From an uncultured Fodinibius sp. (lineage in GTDB: Bacteria > Bacteroidota > Rhodothermia > Balneolales > Balneolaceae): a stretch of 64,000 nt of DNA. Position numbers and translations under genes: made by a program. Below the pieces are notes generated by a model. The model was not told the origin of the DNA and made no database searches. It saw nothing but the letters and a program-made list of their open reading frames with translations. The stretch's first letter is position 1; each line of letters opens with the position of its first letter. This document shows, one piece after another, positions 57,843-64,000 of this stretch. Where the stretch lies: positions 248,001 through 312,000 of the forward strand of contig CAJXMW010000001.1 in assembly GCA_913056235.1 (NCBI GenBank), written 5' to 3'.

Positions 57843-58562
57843 ATGAGCTATCATTTCGACAATCGTCATATTATCGTCACCGGAGGCGCCGGATCACTGG
57901 GCACTGCAACCGTTAAACTGCTGCTGGATTCCGGGGCTTCCTGTAGCGTACCGTGTTTCAGCAAACAAGAACAAGAGATTTTTGAGCTGAAAGATCATCC
58001 CGATGTATATACAGAAGCGAACATAGACCTGACAAATGAAGGCAATGCCCAATCGTTTTATGAATCAGCTATCAATGAACAAGGTCCGCTCTGGGGATCC
58101 ATACATATCGCCGGCGGCTTTGGAATGGGAGCTATAGAAGATACAGACAAGAGCAGGTTTATGAAGCAAATAAACCTAAATTTGGTGACATGTTACAACA
58201 GTTCCCGCACGGCAGTACAACATTTTAAGGCGCAAGACCGTGGCGGACGCATCGTAAACATCGCTGCACGTCCCGCCCTGGAACCACGACAAGGCAAAGG
58301 AATGACCGCTTATACCACAGCAAAAGCCGGCGTTGCTGCTCTAACACAGTCGCTGGCCGCCGAAGTTGTGGATGAGGACATTTTGGTCAATGCCATCGCG
58401 CCCTCGGTAATTGATACTCCGCAAAACCGCGAGGGCATGCCCAACGCCGATTTTGACAAGTGGCCTACCCCCAAACAGCTTGCCCAGCAAATTGCACATT
58501 TGGCGTCTCCTGGCAATGAAATAACACGAGGAAGTATTGTTACCGTGTACGGTAGAAGCTGA
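57843..58562 (+). CDS. short-chain dehydrogenase/reductase
   Basis: The protein has 239 residues with a Rossmann fold: the cofactor loop VTGGAGSLGTATV at the N-terminus, IHIAGGFGMG, and the catalytic YTTAKAG (Tyr and Lys) preceded by NIAARPALEPRQ. The loop TGGAGSLG fits NAD(P)H binding. The conserved catalytic Ser before YxxxK reads Ala in NIAARP, so it may be weak or atypical. Substrate is unknown. It is followed by a strong palindrome and is monocistronic. Confidence 0.82.
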   Translation: MSYHFDNRHIIVTGGAGSLGTATVKLLLDSGASCSVPCFSKQEQEIFELKDHPDVYTEANIDLTNEGNAQSFYESAINEQGPLWGSIHIAGGFGMGAIEDTDKSRFMKQINLNLVTCYNSSRTAVQHFKAQDRGGRIVNIAARPALEPRQGKGMTAYTTAKAGVAALTQSLAAEVVDEDILVNAIAPSVIDTPQNREGMPNADFDKWPTPKQLAQQIAHLASPGNEITRGSIVTVYGRS

Positions 58563-58572
58563 TGTCATACGA

Positions 58573-58601
58573 ACTACCCAAGTTTCCGAAACTTGGGTAG
58601 T
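58573..58601. terminator. near-perfect palindrome after the SDR gene
   Basis: The 14-bp arms ACTACCCAAGTTTC (58573-58586) and GAAACTTGGGTAGT (58588-58601) are perfect, with one base at the centre. It lies 10 bp past the SDR stop and may also serve the convergent patatin gene. Confidence 0.65.
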
Positions 58602-58659
58602 TTCATAAAATACCGCCCCATCCTAAACTGCCTAGAAATAGGTATCACATCTCCGGAAA

Positions 58660-59448
58660 CTATTTACGAAAGCTGGCTACTTCTTTAAGCGCGGGTTTTG
58701 CCACCCGATATCCTTCGTCGATCATCTTGGCCGTATTTTGGGTGTCGGTGCGGCTATATTGGCCCAGCTTGGGCTGTATCAAAATATCAATATCATCTAC
58801 ATTTACATTGGCAAGATGCTTCAGCGCAATTTCAAAGGTGTTATTCAAAATATCGAGGATGTTCTTTGGTTCTTGATACTGACGCTCCGATTTAAGATCA
58901 ACACCAATAATATATGAAGCATCCAATTTTTGTATTGCCGATAGAGGAATACTTTCAATCAATCCGCCGTCTACTAAAAATTGGCCATCAATCTCAACTG
59001 GTTCGTACAACACCGGGATACAGGCACTAGCCTTAACAGCATTTGAAACATCCCCCTGATCTAATATTACTTTTGTCCCATCAGCAATATTTGTTGTCGT
59101 CACAGCCAGCGACTTTTCCGCATCACTAAAACGCACATCACCAAGCCTGCTATCCAAAAGTTCTCCCAGCTCGTGATTCGAAAACAACCCCCGCTTAGGA
59201 AGCGTAATCGTTGATACATCTGGCCAGTGTAGATCAAGAGCAATTTCCTCAATTTCGTAAACGGGCATACCAAAAGCATAAAAGGCACCAACTAAAGCAC
59301 CGATACTGGTACCCGCTACATATTCAATTGGAATACCGAGCTCATCGATCGCCTTCAATACACCAACATGAGCTGCCCCAAGTGCGGCACCACCCCCTAA
59401 AGCCAATCCAATTCCTTTCGTCGAAGTATTTGTCAGTGTGTTACTCAT
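58660..59448 (-). CDS. patatin-like phospholipase (RssA/NTE-like)
   Basis: The protein has 262 residues. It shows the patatin set: oxyanion motif LALGGGAALGAAH, nucleophile elbow GTSIGALVGA and the Asp motif LVDGGLIESIP. It should be a Ser-Asp dyad acyl hydrolase acting on lipids. No signal peptide is seen, so it is cytoplasmic or peripheral. It is convergent with the SDR gene and divergent from the dioxygenase cluster. Confidence 0.85.
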   Translation of the reverse strand: MSNTLTNTSTKGIGLALGGGAALGAAHVGVLKAIDELGIPIEYVAGTSIGALVGAFYAFGMPVYEIEEIALDLHWPDVSTITLPKRGLFSNHELGELLDSRLGDVRFSDAEKSLAVTTTNIADGTKVILDQGDVSNAVKASACIPVLYEPVEIDGQFLVDGGLIESIPLSAIQKLDASYIIGVDLKSERQYQEPKNILDILNNTFEIALKHLANVNVDDIDILIQPKLGQYSRTDTQNTAKMIDEGYRVAKPALKEVASFRK

Positions 59449-59635
59449 CGGAGCAATATTATTGAACCGTCACATGTTTTAAGCAATTCTTATTATTTTG
59501 CCTTCTATATTATTAAGAGTTTCTTTTGCACCCAAACATTGAAGTAAAAAATATCTTATCAATAGTCAGACAAATTGGAATTAATAATACTCATATTTAG
59601 TTTAACATTGAACTAATTAGATAAACAAGTATTTT

Positions 59636-60562
59636 ATGGCAACTAGAGGCATACATCATATCACTGCAGTAGCGGGTGACCCGAAACAAAATTATGAGTT
59701 TTACACACAGGTTTTGGGACTGCGATCGGTGAAAAAGACGGTAAACTTTGATGATCCATCCGTTTATCACTTGTATTATGGCAACGAACATGGAGATCCC
59801 GGTACTATCCTTACCTTTTTTCCCTGGGAACATCTGCAAGACGGCAAGCCGGATGTCGGACAGGTTGTAGCCATTTCGTTTTCTGTTCCAACGGGTTCCA
59901 AGAATTTTTGGCTAAATCACCTACAAAACCAGAACATAGATATTGAAGCACCTTTTTCTCGTTTTGGCAAAGAAGTAATTGGACTACAAGATCCCAATGG
60001 TCTACATCTGGAAATTGTATTCGATCCCAAGGCCAATACAGTTGATGGATGGGACGGAGGGCCTATCCCCAACGAACATACCATTCGGGGCTTTCATGGT
60101 GCTACCCTAGCCGAAAGAAATTACACAAAAACCGGCCAACTGCTGGAAGAACATCTTGGATTTAATAAAACTAACCAATTAGATAATCGACATCTCTATG
60201 AAACTGAAGCCGATTTTGGATCAGTTATTGAGATAATTGATCAGTTTGACCTCAATGGCCGCGACGGCAAGGGTACCGTCCACCATATTGCTTTTAGGGC
60301 CGAGAATGAAGATGAACAGTTCGATATCTGCCAACAGTTAGAATACAAGGGATACTATTTAACCGAGGTTAAGGATCGGCAATATTTTAAATCAGTATAT
60401 TTTCACGAACCCGGGGGTATTCTGTTTGAAATTGCCACCGATCCTCCCGGGTTTACTACTGATGAGGATCCTGAAGAATTGGGTACAGCCCTGAAATTAC
60501 CACCATGGCTCGAAACTCATCGCCACAATATTGAACGAGAATTGCCAGAACTAACTAGTTAA
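59636..60562 (+). CDS. ring-cleaving dioxygenase, VOC fold (MhqO/MhqE-like)
   Basis: The protein has 308 residues. Two VOC units of about 130 residues each form a ring-opening dioxygenase: GIHHITAVAGDPKQNYEFY at the N-terminus (His7/His8), GLQDPNGLHLEI, then GTVHHIAF in the second unit and ILFEIATDPPG (Glu) near the end. The family cleaves hydroquinone- or catechol-like compounds; the Bacillus Mhq homologues respond to quinone stress. A paralogue follows 15 bp downstream, then an MhqD-like esterase. Confidence 0.85.
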   Translation: MATRGIHHITAVAGDPKQNYEFYTQVLGLRSVKKTVNFDDPSVYHLYYGNEHGDPGTILTFFPWEHLQDGKPDVGQVVAISFSVPTGSKNFWLNHLQNQNIDIEAPFSRFGKEVIGLQDPNGLHLEIVFDPKANTVDGWDGGPIPNEHTIRGFHGATLAERNYTKTGQLLEEHLGFNKTNQLDNRHLYETEADFGSVIEIIDQFDLNGRDGKGTVHHIAFRAENEDEQFDICQQLEYKGYYLTEVKDRQYFKSVYFHEPGGILFEIATDPPGFTTDEDPEELGTALKLPPWLETHRHNIERELPELTS

Positions 60563-60577
60563 TTAACTATTTGTACT

Positions 60578-61510
60578 ATGTCTGAACATCGAGGGTTACA
60601 TCATATTTCTGTCATTGCCAGCGATCCACAAGATAATTATGACTTTTACGTCAAAAAGCTGGGCATGCGCATGGTCAAGAAAACGGTCAACCAAGACGAT
60701 CCCACCAAATACCATCTGTTTTATGCCAACTCAGAGGGAAGTCCCGGTTCAAGCTTGACTTTCTTTCCATGGCCACGTGCCCATCAAGGCACTTCCGGGA
60801 CAGGAGAAGCAACGGCTATATCACTGGCCGTACCAGAGAACTCATTGGAATACTGGGAAAATCGGCTGGCTAAACAAAATATTCGCTACACCGGTCCCAA
60901 AGAACGCTTTGAGAAACAGTATCTCTCCTTTAAGGACCCCGATGGTTTGCAACTGCATTTGGTATTTGATAACCGAAAAGATGACCTCAAGGAGTGGACC
61001 AAGTCACCGGTACCCATGGAGCACCAGATCCAGGGATTCTGGAGTACCAAGCTGAGGCTGCACGAAGTGGATCATACCGAAAAAATCCTGACTTCTATCC
61101 TTGGTTTCACAAAAGTCGATAGCGAAGGCAACCAAACTCTTTATCAAACCGACAGCGAATTGGGCCACTCCCTGATTATTGAAGAGGCCCCTTTTGAGCA
61201 GGGACAAAACGGCGCCGGTATAGTTCACCATGTAGCTTTCCAAACTAAAGATGACGACGACCTCAAAGAACTTCGCCACGAAGTATTGCGGCTCGGGCTG
61301 AAACCTACCGAAATTATCGACCGGCACTTCTTTAAGTCGGTATATTATCGTACGCCCGGTGGGGTACTGTTTGAAATGGCTACGCACGGGCCAGGTTATT
61401 TTGTTAACTCTGATCCGTCCGAGGATCAGGCTGAAAAGCTGGAGCTCACACCCTGGCACGAATCCAAGCGCGAGCAAATTGAAGCCGCATTGCCTACTAT
61501 TAATATTTAA
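60578..61510 (+). CDS. ring-cleaving dioxygenase, VOC fold (second copy)
   Basis: The protein has 310 residues, parallel along its full length to the preceding protein: GLHHISVIASDPQDNYDFY, FKDPDGLQLHLVF, GIVHHVAF and VLFEMATHGPGY. The divergence between the two is substantial, so this is an old duplication with probable change of substrate preference. The 15-bp gap indicates co-transcription. Intact metal-binding His and Glu motifs suggest both are active. Confidence 0.85.
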   Translation: MSEHRGLHHISVIASDPQDNYDFYVKKLGMRMVKKTVNQDDPTKYHLFYANSEGSPGSSLTFFPWPRAHQGTSGTGEATAISLAVPENSLEYWENRLAKQNIRYTGPKERFEKQYLSFKDPDGLQLHLVFDNRKDDLKEWTKSPVPMEHQIQGFWSTKLRLHEVDHTEKILTSILGFTKVDSEGNQTLYQTDSELGHSLIIEEAPFEQGQNGAGIVHHVAFQTKDDDDLKELRHEVLRLGLKPTEIIDRHFFKSVYYRTPGGVLFEMATHGPGYFVNSDPSEDQAEKLELTPWHESKREQIEAALPTINI

Positions 61511-61652
61511 GAAAGATAACTAAAACCCCTCAATCCTCCTGTCCTACTGCTCCAAGCAAGAACACTTGATAAAATCCGAGCCAGCATAAAAGTCCCTCTT
61601 AGAAAGAGAGATTTAGGCAGGTTGACACAATCAAATTTAAAACAATACACAA

Positions 61653-62321
61653 ATGTCGCTATTCCGTATCGATCCGGACAAACCATTTAAAGGACCCCAC
61701 CAAGATCAAAACTTTGCCACAACCGGTGCAGATCTCAATGATGCTGAGATGGCAATGATCCTCATCCATGGCCGGGGCGCCTCAGCACAGAGCATGCTCA
61801 TGTTTGCCGATGAATTTTCGGGAAATAGCATCCACTACAGGGCACTGCAAGCCAGTGGACATACATGGTACCCACGCTCCTTTATGGCACCGAAAGAGAT
61901 GAATGAACCAGGAATTTCCAGCGGATTACAGGCGATTTACGATCAGATTGTAACCATCGAAGAGGCGGGAATCCCCAAAGAAAACATTATGCTGCTGGGT
62001 TTCTCACAAGGTGCCTGTCTCACCACGGAATACGCGGCCCGACATCCCGGGCGGTTTGGTGCAATTGTGGGATTCAGCGGTGGACTCATTGGCCAGCACG
62101 TAGATCCAAAAAATTACAGCGGGTCGATGGAGCAAACGCCCGTTTTCCTGGGATGCAGCGACCGCGATCCGCACATCCCAAAGGAACGCGTGGATGAAAC
62201 TGAACAGGTCTTTCAGCAGCTCAATGCTGATGTCACCAAACGTATTTACGAAGGTATGGGGCATACAGTCAATAAAGATGAGATTGAGTTTGTGGATGGG
62301 CTGATCAGCAAAATCCGGTAA
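61653..62321 (+). CDS. MhqD-like phospholipase/carboxylesterase
   Basis: The protein has 222 residues and is a short alpha/beta hydrolase: LIHGRGASAQS (oxyanion), GFSQGACLT (Ser elbow), GCSDRDPHIP (Asp) and GMGHTVNKDE (His). The Bacillus MhqD esterase is encoded with ring-cleaving dioxygenases, just as here. A 140-bp gap with a weak repeat-like sequence (61590-61625) separates it from the dioxygenases, so it may have its own promoter. The substrate is unknown. Confidence 0.82.
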   Translation: MSLFRIDPDKPFKGPHQDQNFATTGADLNDAEMAMILIHGRGASAQSMLMFADEFSGNSIHYRALQASGHTWYPRSFMAPKEMNEPGISSGLQAIYDQIVTIEEAGIPKENIMLLGFSQGACLTTEYAARHPGRFGAIVGFSGGLIGQHVDPKNYSGSMEQTPVFLGCSDRDPHIPKERVDETEQVFQQLNADVTKRIYEGMGHTVNKDEIEFVDGLISKIR

Positions 62322-62543
62322 CTTAATTTATAGTAGATTTGCTCTATTTTGATACTCCTCGTTACTTTCATTCCTCGAACTGACTATTTGAAAGGTATTT
62401 TCACCTGCAGCTCCATAGTTACTCTTATCCCGTGAACCACTGGGAGTCTTAAATACCTTACTTGAAATATATCTCACCCAGAGACTGTTTTTTATTCCGC
62501 CAAGCTGTAGATTACGTATTCCGCAATAACGAATCTATTTGTC

Positions 62544-64000
62544 ATGGATGTTTTATGGGTCGGTGTGGCCTTTCTTTTTGGGATACTTGTTTCTCGTATC
62601 AAGCTGCCGCCACTGGTTGGTTACCTGGCAGCCGGGGCCGCACTATCGGCTTACGGCTACGAGGCGGGAGCGGCCCTGCACGAAATTGCTCACTTAGGCG
62701 TCCTTTTTTTACTGTTTACGGTGGGGCTGCACCTTCGGCTGAAAAATATCATACGTATCGAAGTTATTGGCACCGGCGGCATCCATCTGCTCATTAGTAC
62801 ACTGATTTTTCTCCCGATTACTATTATACTGGGATATTCCCTCGGTGCCTCACTCATAATAAGTATTGTTCTTAGTTTTTCGAGCACAGTACTTACAGCC
62901 AAGAGCCTGGAGCGACGCAGTGAGCTGGGGGCCTTCCATGGCCGCGTGGCGATTGGAATTTTAATCCTGCAAGATATCGTGGCTATTGCCCTGCTGGGAC
63001 TTACCAGCGGCGCGTCCCCTTCTCCGTGGAGCCTCGCTCTACTGGGATTACCTCTGATTCGACCGGCTATTATAAAAATTGTTGAGCTCAGTGAGGAAGA
63101 AGAACTCAAGCTGCTTTTTGCGCTCATGCTGGCACTGGGAGGCGGAGCACTTTTTGAGGGCGTTGGGTTATCTTCTGAACTTGGTGCGTTGATTTCCGGC
63201 ATGCTACTTTCGGGTCACCCCGTTGCCGATGATCTATCTAAAAAACTCTGGGGACTCAAAGAGGCCTTTCTGGTTGGCTTTTTCCTGGAAGTAGGATTAA
63301 CAGGTTTGCCGACGTTACAGGATTTTTATCTGGTCTTGGCAGCTCTTGCCATCCTTCCGCTAAAGTCCGTGCTATTTTTTGGACTTATGCTTCTGTTCAA
63401 ACTACGAGCGCGTACTTCCTTCATAGCAACCATATCACTGACTTCCTACAGCGAATTTACTTTGATCGCCGGCACTGTAGCCGCTTCGGCCGGCTTCATA
63501 CCACCCGGTGTGGTTATCGCTTTTGCCCTTTTGACAGCAATTTCATTTGCTCTCAACGCTCCACTGGCAATCTGGGAAGAGCAGCTTTGGAAACGAATAG
63601 AGATGGCACTCAGCAAATTTGAACGAAATGTTCCACACCCGGACCAGCAAATTATCTCACTGGGCTCAGCTGAATACCTGGTTGTTGGAATGGGCAATGC
63701 CGGACAAGCAGCGTATGATCATCTCAAGAGCCAAGAAAAATATGTCGCAGGCATGGATATCGACCCAGCACGCATTGAGCGAAACCTACAAGAGGGACGC
63801 CGCGTCATTTACGGCGACATGCAGGATGTTGAACTCTGGGATAACCTGGATCTAAGCCACCTGCGATCGGTGATTCTTGCAATTGGAACCCCAGAATCAA
63901 AAGTAAATGCCACAAAATATCTCCGCTCTAATAAATACGAGGGGTCCATTTTGGCCCTTACCATGCAAGAGGATGAGCAAATTGCCCTTAGCAGAGCCGG
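62544..64000 (+). CDS. cation:proton antiporter, KefB/CPA2 type (partial, runs off the window)
   Basis: Open from ATG 62544 to the window end, 485 codons seen. It has about 12 hydrophobic helices, with LPPLVGYLAAGAALSAYGY near the start, SFSSTVLTAKSLERR, LILQDIVAIALL (the Asp of the ion path) and GLSSELGALISGMLLSGHP. It then enters a Rossmann-like TrkA-N domain, VVGMGNAGQAAYDHL. KefB/KefC proteins release K+ in exchange for H+ during electrophile stress. Following the dioxygenase and esterase genes, I infer a link to electrophile resistance. Confidence 0.85.
   Translation, partial: MDVLWVGVAFLFGILVSRIKLPPLVGYLAAGAALSAYGYEAGAALHEIAHLGVLFLLFTVGLHLRLKNIIRIEVIGTGGIHLLISTLIFLPITIILGYSLGASLIISIVLSFSSTVLTAKSLERRSELGAFHGRVAIGILILQDIVAIALLGLTSGASPSPWSLALLGLPLIRPAIIKIVELSEEEELKLLFALMLALGGGALFEGVGLSSELGALISGMLLSGHPVADDLSKKLWGLKEAFLVGFFLEVGLTGLPTLQDFYLVLAALAILPLKSVLFFGLMLLFKLRARTSFIATISLTSYSEFTLIAGTVAASAGFIPPGVVIAFALLTAISFALNAPLAIWEEQLWKRIEMALSKFERNVPHPDQQIISLGSAEYLVVGMGNAGQAAYDHLKSQEKYVAGMDIDPARIERNLQEGRRVIYGDMQDVELWDNLDLSHLRSVILAIGTPESKVNATKYLRSNKYEGSILALTMQEDEQIALSRA

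Noticed and set aside
61590-61625. Short repeat-like sequence with CCCTCTTAGAAAGAGAGA between dioxygenase and esterase genes
   Set aside because: It may be a weak hairpin or a decayed repeat, but no second copy was found in the window.

Overview
The window most resembles a chromosome segment of a Balneolota/Bacteroidota-type bacterium (a Fodinibius- or Gracilimonas-like marine or saline organism is my best guess). The signs are a SPOR lipoprotein, BatC/BatD/BatE, a DUF4293 membrane protein, the bacillithiol enzyme BshA, several secreted beta-propeller lipoproteins, few strong Shine-Dalgarno sequences and several TTG/GTG starts. It is mostly housekeeping and envelope genes with short intergenic spaces, plus a looser accessory stretch around 6.0-11.2 kb. 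I saw no rRNA, tRNA, CRISPR array or intact insertion sequence. The taxonomic call is inference from gene content only.

Layout. 0-6 kb: SPOR lipoprotein, alpha/beta hydrolase, a three-gene partner-switching module (STAS antagonist, RsbW-like kinase, GAF-GAF-PP2C phosphatase) and an MltF-type lytic transglycosylase. 6-11.2 kb: an AT-richer stretch with a beta-propeller lipoprotein, a broken subtilase lipoprotein (a C8 tract plus a second frameshift), an EamA transporter, a DUF4293 protein, and copies of an undescribed ~95-nt two-hairpin repeat. 11.2-18.2 kb: tetR-tolC-adaptor-RND efflux cluster with two matching palindromic operators. 18.8-28.1 kb: orphan sensor kinase, pyrR-pyrB, two HAD phosphatases, TolB-like propeller, outer-membrane barrel, sucC. 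28.3-34 kb: secreted GH2 beta-galactosidase, second EamA transporter, bshA. 34-40 kb: YebC, batC-batD-batE, M20 peptidase, small lipoprotein. 40.4-44.7 kb: adaptor, MacB-type permease and TolC gene, without the ATPase. 44.9-48.1 kb: panC-panD and a dihydrolipoamide acyltransferase with two near-identical lipoyl domains. 48.3-51.1 kb: AraC regulator, SMP-30-like propeller, DinB protein. 51.1-55.3 kb: a formate/nitrite-type channel fused to a DsbA-like domain, apparently co-transcribed with a trans-sulfuration enzyme, then an ArsI/CadI-type dioxygenase and a SigZ-like sigma factor with a Cys-rich tail. 55.6-64 kb: Ste24-like M48 peptidase, RraB, a decayed DinB pseudogene, SDR, patatin, then two ring-cleaving dioxygenases, an MhqD-like esterase and a KefB-type antiporter running off the end.

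How the genes work together. Several groups point to thiol and electrophile biology: bshA (bacillithiol), DinB-fold proteins (a superfamily that includes bacillithiol transferases), a quinone/electrophile-detoxification-like set at 59.6-64 kb, and the channel-DsbA fusion beside a sulfur-amino-acid enzyme. The best candidates for something new are that fusion and its operon, the 95-nt repeat family, the possible phase-variable subtilase, and the SigZ-ArsI pairing.
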